Source: Ulva prolifera (lineage: Eukaryota > Chlorophyta > Ulvophyceae > Ulvales > Ulvaceae). From it: DNA of 64,000 nt. The notes beneath the pieces were generated by a model, which was given only the letters and a program-made list of their open reading frames with translations, ran no database searches and was not told where the DNA came from. Below, one piece after another: positions 12,301 through 23,726 of this stretch (within the stretch, counting starts at the first letter, position 1; each line of letters starts with the position of its first letter). The stretch lies in assembly GCA_023078555.1 (NCBI GenBank), contig CM041197.1:5415810-5479809 (forward strand), in the 5' to 3' direction. The position numbers and the translations under genes were made by a program.

Positions 12301-14581
12301 TGTTGATTGTAAGACGCACACGGCTGATGTGCCCCGGTCACCACGCCGAAACCAGTCTCGTCGGTAGGGGTGATCATCACGCAAAGAGCATCATCCAGTG
12401 AACGCGCAACGTCAGATAGTGGACCTGTGACGTAAGTGGCATCGCTCTGTGGCTGCGACAGGCGCGACTATATATAATCACCTGCTCGCCGTGTCGGCAC
12501 ATGGCAGCCTACATCTGACAGTCCGCCTTATCCTGATAGCACAAGATGTCGTCACCACGCGGTGTTTCCCCCCGTAGTCACGCGCGGACCTTGCGCCAAT
12601 GCACGATGCAGCTGCGGCCTGCGTAACGCATTCTTGCGCGCTGGCTCGAGAGGTCCGTGGACGATGCGTCAGCCTAGGAAGTTCGGCGCTGCTGCAGCTC
12701 GTCCCCGGTGGAGGGCTGGCGGTCCCGGGCGTCGTCGGATGGGTGGATGGCATGCAATGACTCTAGTCGCGATGCCGACGATCCTCACGAGACCTGCGCG
12801 GTTTGCCGCGACCCGGTCCTTGCCGAGACCCTCGACTGGCCTCGCCGTCTAGGCGTTTACGCTTCCGCATGCAGCGAGTCGCGGTATAGCTCCAGGTTAC
12901 ATCATGACGTGCACAGCCTGCAGAAGACAGTGCGGACGCTTCGACGCACGAGTGCGATGGGTAGCTGCTACTGGTGTAGAGATATCTCTGGGGACGCTGC
13001 GACTTGACATCAACTGCCCAACCGCTTACTGCAGCAGAGGCGTTCCAGATCCAGGACGACCCGTGCGAGTGCAAACGACATCTACATGCGCATGCATGGC
13101 CCCCGCGCACTTGAGATGTGACAGAGCAGTGTATTACCTCAGGGATGATAGTGTCCGGGCTGAGAATCACCCCTGCCCTGCGTTCACAGCAGGCACTGGC
13201 ATGTGCTGATGCATGTGCTGAGGCGACTTCGCGCATTGGCCCTCCCGGGCTGGGCGTGGAAGGTCAGTCCATGTGCCCATGAGTCAGACGGGCCTGATGC
13301 TCTACTACATCATGTTGATGGCTCCTTTGAATTTGTCAATGCACGTGTCATGTTTCGCGAGTGCAGCAGGCAATCAAGCGACCCCACAGGGACTCAACAC
13401 ACCCCACAGCAGACAACTCCCCCTGGCACACCCATACACCCCAACTCGCAGTTACCTCCAAACCCACATGGTCATCGGGACAGGCGGAGGACAGGGGGGG
13501 CCTGGCGGGCATGCGCGGGATGGCATGTGAGTTGAATGTCAAAGTACCACAAAGGCATGCAGGCAGGTGGGTGGCACTGTGTAGCACCGCAGCATATAAA
13601 CAGGCAGGCAGCAGTAACAGTTGGTGGGGGTGTGTGGCTGTGATGTCTGGGTGCATGGGTGGGTGTATGTTGTTGTAGCTTTGAGGTGTTGTCGCTCCCA
13701 GAGTGCGCACTGAGGCACCGCTGTTGCACTGCCAGTCACGCTGCCAGTCACGCCGTCGCCAGCATGGCTCGCCTCGCCTGCATGGCTCGCCCGCGCAGGG
13801 CTGCAGAGGCTGTGCCGCACCGGCTGTGAGCACCAAGAAGCACTTTCTGTTGCTCGGCCATGCAGGCAGCACCGTCGCAACCCACCACCACCACCACTGC
13901 CCCGAACCGCATATCACGCCTAAGCCACGCCAGCCACTGTAGCGCTCCCTGACAACAGCACCCCCGAGCACTGCACCAATGGTGGCCCCCACCACGTGAA
14001 CGTTGGCATGCAGAACAACCTAGCCGGACCGGTAGTTGCAGTTGCACCATCGTTGAGACGGCCAGCTCCGCCCCCATACCACACCGGCAATGTGTGACTA
14101 ACCCACGCATGTATACCACGCCGTCCCCATGGCCCAGCCACCCTTGACTCGCCGTCCACCCGCCCACAGCGGCGCTGTCTGCTCTCCCACTGCGGCATGC
14201 GCCGGCTGCCATGCCATGGCCATGCATTCGTAGCTGGCGGCCGCGGTGCAGTATCGGGTCACCTTGCAGCATTTGTAGGGCTGCCTCCCAGAAGTTTGAC
14301 CTGTACATTCGGAATGATCCACGTGATCAGGCCCGGCGCCCCGACACTGCTGCGGTGCCGTCACTGTGGGTGCCTGCCTGCAGGACTCGAGCTACACAGG
14401 CCTCGGCGCCTACCTCACCCGCGCCTTCTTCAGCGACCACTGCGCCGGCCGCCTCTGTGTCTACGAGGGCCTCGTGCGCTACGCTGCCGGCAGTAACTGG
14501 CACGGCTTCCTCATTGCCGCGCTCGAGTACATCGAGAGTGCCGGCTTCGACACCAAGACCCTCTTCAAGATCACCGAGTGA
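9369..14581 (+). CDS. Unrecognised multi-exon protein, probably nuclear
   Basis: Exon 1 is 9369-9866 (ATG, then a Ser/Ala/Pro-rich region with a helical stretch around FQRFLSAHNV). Exon 2 is 10955-11356, in phase, with a basic PKRRR cluster that could be a nuclear localisation signal, then an Ala/Pro linker and an ordered segment ending FLSAVMSFLGVQ. Exon 3 starts in phase at 14292 (KFDLYIRNDPRDQ). A last exon from 14394 reads DSSYTGLGAYLTRAFFSD through to a stop at 14579-14581. The last junction is unsettled: the only in-phase donor I see (14355) would leave a 39-base intron. I do not recognise the family. The aromatic, leucine-rich C-terminal part looks like a folded helical domain. Confidence 0.5.
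11357..14291. other. 2.9 kb presumed intron
   Basis: Separates exons 2 and 3 of the unrecognised gene and is far longer than most introns in the window. It contains several short open frames on both strands without convincing codon bias or family similarity. A missed exon or an old insertion is possible; no transposon hallmark was found. Confidence 0.35.
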
Positions 14582-16498
14582 GGCCGATGGCCACCGGTGG
14601 CATCGCGCACTGTTGCGGAGTCGGGCGGAGCTCGACGGCAGCGTGCCGGCGGCCACTGCCACTCTGGCACGGCCGCCTCCGTAGACTTCCATAGCGATCA
14701 ACAGCCCGTTGAGCTTAGCAGGTACAAGAGCAAACCTTCCGGTCCAGCAGCTGGGGGGCGGGTCGGGCGTTATTGCACGCTGGCCAGCTAAAAAACCCGG
14801 CCGGTAGCCACGCAGCCGCCCCGGAGCGGAACAGCCGCCGCAGCTGCAGGCTCCGGTGGACTTATGCGTGGACGTGTGATGAGCGGCCGTTGTCATGCGC
14901 CTGCTGCAGCCGGAGGGCCGCCCGCTGCTGCCACGTGTCCACGTCGGCATGGTGTTGTGAATTGAGCTGCGGCCTATGATGTATATGGCGCTACCTACAT
15001 TATCAGGTGGCGCACGGTGTGCCGCTTGGCTGTGCGGTCGCAGACTCGTGCAGGCCGCCAGACGGCGCGGGCCCCTTGCAGGTGTGCACGGCTGCCCGAT
15101 CAGCAGGAGGGCACGCCTGTGTCAGAGCCTGCGTGTTGCTTTGAAGTGCCCGCTGGTGCACCCACGGAGGGGCGCGCAGGTAGAGAATGTGGAGCAAGTG
15201 GCGACGCCGCCTGTTCTCGCGTGTTGGGGGGAAAAGGACTGGCAGCTGTGCCCCGGCCCCGGCGTGGCTGGGAGCCGCTCGGTGCACGTGTGGGGGGAGC
15301 GCGAGGGCCGTGGGACTGTTCATTCGTGCCGCCCTGCACCAGACTGCGGCGAGAAGGCGCGATTTGCAGTGTCACTGTTGCAGGTCTGGAAAGTCAGTCA
15401 TGGTTCATGATGAGGAAATGATGTATGGGATCCCGATGCGGGCGACCACATGCCGTTGCTGATGTAGCAGGAATGGGGCGGTCAAGTCGCCCTGTGTGGC
15501 TGTATTTGCGGTGCACCTGTTGTCCGTGCTGCATGCATGCAGCATCGCCTCATCAGATGCGATGCTCCAGCAGCCTTCCAGCTCATGATGTTTGTGGAAA
15601 GATGTGTCGGTCCTCAACTTGCCATCAGACGAGAAGGTGGTGTTGAGGTCAAGAGAGATGTGCCAGCAGGTGAGTGATGAGCAGGCTGTAGCAACCACTG
15701 CTCTGGTGGCTGGTCAACAGTGTGACATGTGGTTGGTATTCGCGGTGCAGTGCTGCCTAGAGGCTGTCGGACAGTCATGTTCCTAGATCTCGAGAACTTG
15801 TCATGAGACAGCACCCGACGGCATCGTGAGCTGAAGCCTCTGGGTGACCACTTCTCTCCACAGTTTTCACCTCTGGGCTTCGACTCGGCGACATCTTTTC
15901 CAGTCCGTTGTGCACATGCGGTGTGTGGTGGGGCGCGCTGCAGCTCACTGGCAGTGAGTTGTGTGCTTGTCACGTAAGAAGTACGATTCGCAGCAGGGCC
16001 TTGTTGGATTACTTCACGTTCTTGCTGCCGCCAGTCTTGCCCGCAGGGTACCTTGCTGAGTAGCCTGGCTGAGGGAAGTCCCCCATTCTTACTGAGGCGA
16101 ATGACTGTGATCGGGCACCGTGCCATGCCATGTTTGATCAAAGCTGGACGACATGACTCGGTTGCGACAGGCTGTATCCTTGAGGCTGGGGAAGCTTAGC
16201 GTGTTTACCAGCTGTTCAGTGCAGTGGCTGTTGCAGGCCTGCTTCAGCAGGCATGCCTGCGAGCGCTGCAGATGCTGTGATACACCCCTGGCAACTTCGT
16301 ATCGGGAGCGTTAACAGTCAGCGACGACATTCCAAACTGGCCACTTGGTGCACGTGACCTCTACATCGGGACCTTTTGATCACAGGGGCCGGTCTGCAGG
16401 AGTGTGTAGCTGGCATGCCTCGGCGCCCTCCCCATGGACGCCTCGAACCATACAGAGGATCTGAGTTTTGATGCATCACACATGTCCCATGTACTCAC
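14582..16498. other. Unassigned region with a possible plus-strand exon
   Basis: No gene could be assembled. At 15592-15669 (+) an open stretch reading DVSVLNLPSDEKVVLRSREM ends at a consensus donor (CAGCAG, then gtgagt at 15670), so it may be an exon. A minus-strand frame at 15614-16141 is also open but overlaps it. Neither has a recognisable domain. Confidence 0.25.
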
Positions 16499-16774
16499 CT
16501 GCTGAACACTGCCGCAGCCATAGGCATTCTGAATGAGGTGCATGCAGCAAGGGGCTGCAGAATGAGACTTGCCACAACCGTCGTAGCAACACTCTGGTGT
16601 CCAGTCACAGAAACCATAGGGGATAAGCTCCATACAATGACAGTAGTCGCCAATTTCCACCATGCAGCGCCCTGAATCTTGTAGACCAACCACATTGTAA
16701 GGCCCAACATATTCTTGGTCTGAGCAACGCACACGTGTCGTGTAGCAGCACGTTGAGGAATATCGGAAGGACAC
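16499..16774 (-). CDS. Cysteine-rich exon, unknown gene
   Basis: An open segment of about 92 residues on the minus strand that ends at a perfect donor (CAGCAG, then gtgagt). About 78 of its residues hold 13 cysteines, including CC pairs and a CHC motif, with many Tyr and Gly. The spacing suggests a disulfide-rich or metal-binding module. Upstream and downstream exons were not identified, and the 5' border near 16774-16790 is uncertain. I do not recognise the family. Confidence 0.35.
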
Positions 16775-16799
16775 TCTTAACTCAAATGTGGATCATTCG

Positions 16800-17478
16800 A
16801 GGCAGCAATCGTTCCCCAGTTGTGGCTTTCCTTGCGAAATGCACAGCCTTGTGTCTTGTGAGCAAAGAGTGTGCCAGCACCTGGCATATGCAGTAGTTTA
16901 AACTTCGACAGAGCGACAGTTTACCAGAAGATGCTAGTTTTGATTTAGAAAGCAGATTGTACCCGTTGCTATGGCCTCACCGCCTCTGGGGAAACGTGTC
17001 ACACCCGAAGCCTCGGTTTGATTCTGAGCATGAGCTGTCTGGCTGTACCAACATAATATTGGTCCACATGCCACACAAGATGGCCTGATGTGCTGTCTGC
17101 CTCTTCCGCAGCAGCACGATGGACGTGAACGCCCTGCATTATTTTTCCTCAGGCGTACGAGGGCGTGCTCACTCGCGAGCCGAGATACAGAGGGAAGCAA
17201 CGCCCGTCGACGCTTTGCACACACAGTAACGACCAGCCCAGGAGGGCCAACACTCCGCGCAGTGTGACGCTCTGCAGCTGTCGGATCCCAGGGCAAGCTG
17301 GACGATACCGGAACGATCCTGCGATACCTGACGCAACACAGCACCCGCATCCGGTCGTTGGGTTCCGCAAACCAATTGCACGTGTGTGGGCCCCGCTGGT
17401 TCTAAGTCCAGCGTCCCAACATATTGTACCTTCCGACTGTGAGCTGTTGCTGGAATGGCTCGTTTGCGAGGAGGAGTC
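16800..17478. other. Intergenic region upstream of the F-box gene
   Basis: No supported gene on either strand. It probably holds the promoter and 5' UTR of the F-box gene. The F-box frame is open back to an upstream Met at 17455, but the later Met is preferred. Confidence 0.4.
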
Positions 17479-20400
17479 ATGAGTTCTGATGACGAAGAAC
17501 AGCTCCTCAAGGAGTTGAGTCAGGAACTAGACAGCTTCGAAATGTCTCCACATGTATCAGATGATGAGCTTTCTGTCGCTGGCGGAGGCCACATTGCTAT
17601 ATCAGTTGGCGCTTGTGCTCCGAAGCAATCGCAAGCTTCGATCAAGAGTCCCAGTCCGCCTGAGAAACGCCATGCGCCAGAGCCGACAAAGCGTATTACA
17701 TATGATCCATCTGTGCAATGTGGAATTGTGCCGTCGGGAATGCCCTGTCGCACTCGCGGGGAGAATATGTCCCTGTCACCACCGACATCTTCAGGCCAGA
17801 TGTCCCCGACTTCAGTATGCACTGCAACAGGATATGGCTATGGCCCCGCAGGTCCGTCTGTTTCTTTGATTCCTCTCATAGATTGTACTATGTTGTCATG
17901 GCACAGAGCCCTGGCTGACGCCTGCCATATAGAAGCCCACCCATGTTGTTGCTGATGTGCCAGATACGAAAGCCACTTCGCTTATGGAAGATTCCAGGAC
18001 AGTGACAGCAGCACAACATGCCACGAGAGTATCAGATGTCAAAGATGGTAGCGCTGGATTGACCGATGATGCCGTAGCCCATGCACCATCTGTTTCAGGT
18101 GGAGCTGTCAACACAGCATCGCATGTACCAGCAAGCTCGGCACGCAGCAAGCGCCCAAGAGTTCGCAATCGAGCCACAGCAGTGCGGAACCTTCACTTTG
18201 GGAATGCTTGATCACCCGTCCTCGACCAGGCTGTGTCGTTTATGTCCCCTGGTTCCACTGAGCTTGGCACATCCTGGTCCCAAACCGCCTGTTGCTGCCA
18301 AACTCTATTGTCAATGACATGACATGACATTGCTGGGATGGGCTCATAGCCTGTTTATCCGGCCTGCAATCCAGGTGTGATGTTGGACAAGCTTCAGAAC
18401 AAGCAGGCCTGTCACGCAAGTGGCATCGCCAGCCACACACAGGACAGCCTTGTCAAGTCGGTGTAGTCGCTGCTGCTGTGCCCCATGTCTTGGCTGTGTG
18501 CGAACAGAAAGCGCTGTACACACTCAGCACATATCCTCTGCGCCGATGGTCATGGCGTTGCATGTTCATCATGAGTACCTGGATCGGTGCCTTCCCCCTT
18601 GCGTGCGTGCTGATACCTTTCCGGCACAAGTGTTTGACTTTTCGAATTCAGCTGGAGTCCTGCAACATGGTTCAACCTGTCCCGATCGAGTCCGACGCCC
18701 ACTGCAGCTGCTACCGAAAACAATCTTTCAGTCTCCACGTGACAGCAACCCAGCCGCAGCGCCTCGCTGCTTGCCCTGTTCCGACGGAATGCGCTCGTTT
18801 CTGTATAATTCACCGATCAGACCCAGCGCTTGCCTGGGAAGCATTCACGAGTGCATTCAACAGACATGCAGCCGCGTCACACAATCGACCATGCAAGCGT
18901 GCTCCTCATGTGCTGTGCTATTTTAGAGTGCAACCCCCCCCACAGGCGAGCGGTGTGCAGAGGCACATAGCGGCACAGCCGCAGCGGCCTGCCGGGCGGC
19001 CGTGCTCCGTGCGCTCCGCGCTGCCGCTCGCCGCGCTCCCCCCAGATGCCCTCCACACCGTCCTCCGCTGCCTCTCGGCACAGGACCTGACGACCCTGGC
19101 GCGTGTCAGCCGCCCGCTCCGCGCCGCGGCCTCCGACGAAACCCTGTGGCGCCGGCTGTACTATGCACGTTGGGGGACATTCAGCGGCGGCGAAGACAAA
19201 ATCATGGGCGCGTCGTTCTGGAAGGTACCTTGGCATCGCCCGCCTGACGAGTGCACCTGCGGCGCTGCGCAATTCCCCCATGCTGCTGCTGATGATGCCT
19301 TGCTGATGATGCCTTCTGTGTGCATCCAGCACATGCACGAACAGCACGCGTGCACATGTCCCGCGATGCACGGGGCTGGCTCCATGTCGTGTGAGTTACA
19401 GGGCGCACCGCGGCTGCGGTGGCGCACCTCCGTGTAGAGCGCGGGAGCATGTGTGGTGTGTGGGGTGTGTGTGGCGGGGCGTCTCTCTCAGGTGCTCATG
19501 TGCGGTGATCACGCAGCATCATCAACACGCAGCCACATAGCCGTAGCTGTATGCACACGTCTTCCTGGACAAGGCACTTTATGAGGCCTTCACGCAAACA
19601 CACTGCGCGTTTATTTGTTTTTTGTACACTTAACATTCACCACGGATGTGGCTGCAGGTGACGTACATTGAGAGGGACACAGAGGACTACCGGTCGACGG
19701 TGGCCACGCAGGAGGAGCACCTGCGGCCGGCGTACCGGTCCATGCACCTCACGGAGCGCGCCGCCGCCGTCACCGCCGCCACAGAGCCGTCCTGGTCGCT
19801 GCAGCTGGCGTCGGCGCAGGAGCAGGTGGCCGCGTTCGTGCGCGCCCGCGGCCTCCCGCAGTCCGTGTGAACCCCCCCCCGCCCTGCCTCGGTCCTGTCA
19901 AATTGTCACAGCCTCATGCAAGGATTTAGGGTTTGAATGTACATGGTCACGATCTAGGCTGGGGGCCCAGCGTGCAACCTGCACGCTAGTTCAACGGCGA
20001 AGGGCGTTGTGCATTCACGTCCGTGCCATTGCAATGAACGTGCACAGCAGCATGCTGTTCGGAAGCCGCATGCATGCATGCAGCGCCCGGGCGCGATGCG
20101 CCGGTGCTGAAGTGTGTGCGTGCGGGCATGCAGGCGGCGCGGCCGGCCGACATGTCGCAGGTGCACCTCGTGCGCTTCGGCGACGTCTTTGTCGATGACC
20201 GCAGCGGCTGGCTGCACGTCTGCGACGGCACCTGCGACCTGCAGCGCCCCGACGACGCCGGCGCCTTCATGGTATGCCCCGTGACCGGCCGCATGCATGG
20301 CCGCGTGCCAGAGACGTGGGAGGGCGGCGGCTGCGGCGGTGGCGACGGCGGCGACGGCCGCGAAGCCGACGGCGACGTGCCCCTCGGAGGTGCGACTGAT

Positions 20401-21055
20401 GCCCCCCGCCATCTCATCCCTCTCCAGCGTGGCTGCCAGGAATCTTGCACGCTGTTGACTGCGTGGCGCAGCACTGATGCACCTTGAGTGTGCGATGACG
20501 CCCCGCGGAGTACCCGGCACAGAGTAAAGTAAAGTAACTCTGAATAAACAGAGCCGTATCCTAATGGACATTGACAACTCCGAGTTAACGGGACGACATA
20601 TGCCGTGCTTTGTGTTCGTTGGTGCGCCGAAGCCCAGCGACGTCGGAGGGGGCCAGTGTGTGCCGCACTCCCTGCCCCAGGCGCCCGCCTGTGGCGCCGC
20701 GTACTGCCCGATCCTCAGACGATACATTGTACATCAGCTCGGGCCGCTACATGGCACAGCACCACAGCATGCTGCACGGCATCGCCGTCACAACATCGAT
20801 CTGAACCCACCTCACGTACACATATGTCCAGGGGGGGATTGGGCGGTGCTACTTACGTCCCCGACATCGCTGTTTTCACATGCGTCAGCAGACATATGCA
20901 GTGCCGGCGTTGGAGTGGAGGTGTTGACGAGGCCGTGCGGTGCAGGCTGGCTGGCCAACGTGTACGAGGCCGGGTACTGCCACAACGAGTACGAGGACGG
21001 CGAGATCCAGAAGTGCGCGCTCCTCGCGCTCGAGCTTCGCACCACCCGCCGCTAG
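17479..21055 (+). CDS. F-box protein, SKIP31-like
   Basis: Six exons join in phase: 17479-17814, 17933-18181, 18946-19224, 19658-19864, 20134-20389 and 20946-21055, giving about 477 residues. The N-terminus is acidic (MSSDDEEQLLKELSQELDSF) followed by a disordered basic linker, as in plant SKIP31. Exon 3 holds the F-box: LPPDALHTVLRCLSAQDLTT, then ASDETLWRRLYYARWG. Exon 4 begins YIERDTEDYR and matches the charged helix after the F-box in that family. Exon 5 carries the diagnostic VHVCD-like module (WLHVCDGTCD then MVCPVTGR). Exon 6 has the short GY-containing tail. F-box proteins are substrate receptors of SCF ubiquitin ligases and bind SKP1/ASK through the F-box. The start at 17479 is preferred over 17455 because it aligns with the family N-terminus. 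Exon 2 and the exon 3 acceptor are the least certain parts. Confidence 0.8.
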
Positions 21056-23195
21056 CGCCCCCGCTCGCCGCCACCTCGATGCCGCGTGCCGCCGGCTCGA
21101 AGCCGCCGCGCTCGGCCGCGCACCGCCTCACCCATGCCGGCCCCAGCAGCAGCGCCCGGCAGCAGTGATAGTGAGCACTGTGCGTGCTGTTCTGCTACCG
21201 CGTTGCCAATCGCGCACCCGCGCACCCGGCTCGCCGCCCGCACGCCGCGGCCGTGTGCAGGCGTGTGGTAGGTCTGCCATGCTGGCCGCTGCGGCACCGC
21301 GAGCCGACCAGCCCCGGCCGCGGCCACCTGCACGTAGCGCAGCGCTCACCCGGCCAGGGCTCTGCAGACAAGTGCCGACCAGCCCCTCCCAACTCCCCCA
21401 CGCCCTGCCCTCGACCCCTCAACAGCAACTCCCCCACCCGCTGCCACGCAGCCAGGCCTGTGCAGCATCCCCCCCTCCCACCCACGCAGCCCCTCGCGCG
21501 AAGCCGGTCCGGCGCAGCTCCTCCTAGCGCAGCGCCTGCCGCGCCCCGGCAAGAGGCTTGCCATCCCCCTTTTGCGGCATGCTTTGCCCGCTAGCCTTGC
21601 CCGATGCCTGCCATGTAGGTGCGGTGGGCACATGCATGTGAGCTGCACGCGTGAGGCCTCCGTGCCGCCACCTCGCGCTTGCCCGGGCGCCTTCCGCAGC
21701 GCCCACAGAAGCACATGCTTACACAGCATGCTTTGATGGATGCGGTTTTGCCGCAGGAGCCTGGCCGATGCATCTCTTCAGCTGTGCTGACCCACGCACC
21801 CTGTGGCTGCCGTGGCCCTGACCAGTCAGTGGCGGTGATGCTGCCATGCATCAAGGGGCCGGAAGAATGCCCGTCGCGTGCTCTGACAGGCGACGCCTTC
21901 TACTGTCTGCAGCCTAGGCTGCTGTAGGTCTGCTCGCACTCTGATTGCTGCAATCATCAGTCCCTCAGCGCGCGCGTTGGTGTTGGCGAAGCTGAGGTGT
22001 TGTTGCACAGCCATGCACCCGCATCGCTGCCTCCTGGACAATCCAGGGAGGGTGGATTGACCGGTGGCGGCGTTGTCGCAATGCCTCCATGCCCAGAGGG
22101 GGTGGTGACACGAGGTGTATGCCCAAGCTATGTCATAATGCCCACTCCTTCTGGAAGTGGAAGGCCCGATCGTGCGTGCCATGGTCGGGTCATCGTGTGA
22201 CTGGTAGAGCGGTGTGCACATGTTCAGACTGCCTCTGCAGTGGAAGTTGTGTTGTATTCTTCGCATGTGATGGGTTGCCTTGACTTGGATTAGGCACTGC
22301 GACTGAAGTTGAGTGGTCATGGGAGTCTGGCTTGAGGAGCAAAATGAGCTCCACAATGGTTTGTCAAGTGGAGTGCAGAGAGAGAAGTTTTGCCAGCATA
22401 TGTGTTGACATGTCAACATGATATGGAGCCGCTAACAACAAGCAGGGGCCTCTTGAGGCGCTGATCACATGAGCAATGGCATGGACACCCAGGGGTACAG
22501 GCAGGTCTTCATTCAGAGTGAGACAACTCTGAGTTTTTACTGGAGCTGATGCCACAGTCTGCTGTACAGCACTGCTTTTACAAGAGATGCCATGTCACAT
22601 CCTTTTTTCATAGGTCCCGGGTGTGTACACTGTTGCCCCGTTGTGGATTCCTTCCCCTAAAAGGGTCATGATTATGCTCAGCTGTAAACGTACTGATACT
22701 GCTTTTCACAACTGTACCGTGCTTGCATCAACCAACATGATGACACGACAGCAGCCTGTACGTGCATGTGCTTGAAAACCACTCGTGGTGCCGGTGTGTG
22801 TCCTCCTGCTCCGCAAAGTCTGGTGTCATGCATTTATGCGCTATCACCTGGGCGGACAGCCTTTGTCGGAAGTGTGAACGTGCTACCCTCAATTACGGGG
22901 CTGGTCGTTCCCTTACCCTCTATTCACGTATGTCTCTCTGCATGACATGTGCTACTGTTCTTCATGGTAAGATCGACTTGAAGGTGCGTACCATCCTCGC
23001 GAGGAAAGCGCGACGTTGCATATCATGTCTACAGGGGCCAAGCGAGGTGCGTATGATCCCACGGACGGTACTCAAAGGATGTACAGCGCGCATGCCTCGT
23101 GACGGTGTCAGTTCATCGCCTATACTGAATTGTTGGTTCCCCTTGAATGGACGAATTTGGCCCACTGCGACGTAATCTAGAGCAGTTGCATTGAC
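21056..23195. other. Region between F-box gene and ELOF1, no supported gene
   Basis: Begins with a Pro/Arg-coding GC-rich stretch (21060-21560), likely F-box 3' UTR. A frame at 22762-23175 (+, 137 codons) ends just before ELOF1 and is Cys/Arg-rich, but it has no family match and an antisense frame is also open. I see no RNA gene or transposon signature. Confidence 0.35.
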
Positions 23196-23447
23196 ATGGC
23201 AAAGAAGAAGTCAGCCGCTAAAGCGCCTTCACGCAAAGATCGTCCAAAATTAGATACAGTCTTTCCATGTCCGATCTGCGGTGGCAACGCAACCGTCACA
23301 TGCAGTTTTGATCGAGACAAAGGAATAGGAACGGTTGAATGCAGCGAATGCAGCAACAAGTATCAAGTCGACAAGATTTCTCTTCTTGATGAGCCTATAG
23401 ATATCTATGCGCAATGGATTGATGCCTGTGAGGAAGTGAATGCTTGA
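23196..23447 (+). CDS. ELOF1: Transcription elongation factor 1 homologue (Elf1/ELOF1)
   Basis: A single uninterrupted frame of 83 residues, the usual size of this family. It has the basic N-terminal tail (MAKKKSAAKAPSRKDRPKLD), the zinc site made of CPICGG and CSEC, and the C-terminal helix signature EPIDIYAQWIDACEEVN. Elf1/ELOF1 binds elongating RNA polymerase II near the DNA entry channel, promotes passage through nucleosomes and helps transcription-coupled repair. It is the only intronless recognised gene in the window. A TGTAA signal follows about 200 bases after the stop. It converges on the leucine-rich-repeat gene with only about 280 bases between stops. Confidence 0.96.
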   Translation: MAKKKSAAKAPSRKDRPKLDTVFPCPICGGNATVTCSFDRDKGIGTVECSECSNKYQVDKISLLDEPIDIYAQWIDACEEVNA

Positions 23448-23653
23448 AGATGGAGCCAGTGCTCCATGCAGCTTGTCAAACGGTCGGGGAAAACCACCGT
23501 CTTTGCTGGGGGCGAACCGTGCTCATCTTGCATACGTGAAAATCGAAGCTATGGCGTGATAGTGTACGTATATTTGTTGTGTGACACGTCTTGAGGTCGG
23601 CAAGGCAGATGCAGCACCTTTGCGTAGAGCCCTGTGCGTCTTGGGCAATTGCA

Positions 23654-23658
23654 TGTAA
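23654..23658 (+). promoter_or_regulatory. Putative TGTAA polyadenylation signal of ELOF1
   Basis: TGTAA about 207 bases downstream of the ELOF1 stop, in the short space before the convergent gene's stop at 23727. It fits the chlorophyte signal; distance and lack of transcript data limit certainty. Confidence 0.45.
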
Positions 23659-23726
23659 CACGAGCTGCACAGAGATGCGAACAGGTCTAAAACCTGGATT
23701 TTGTGAAATTTAACATCGCAAGTAAC

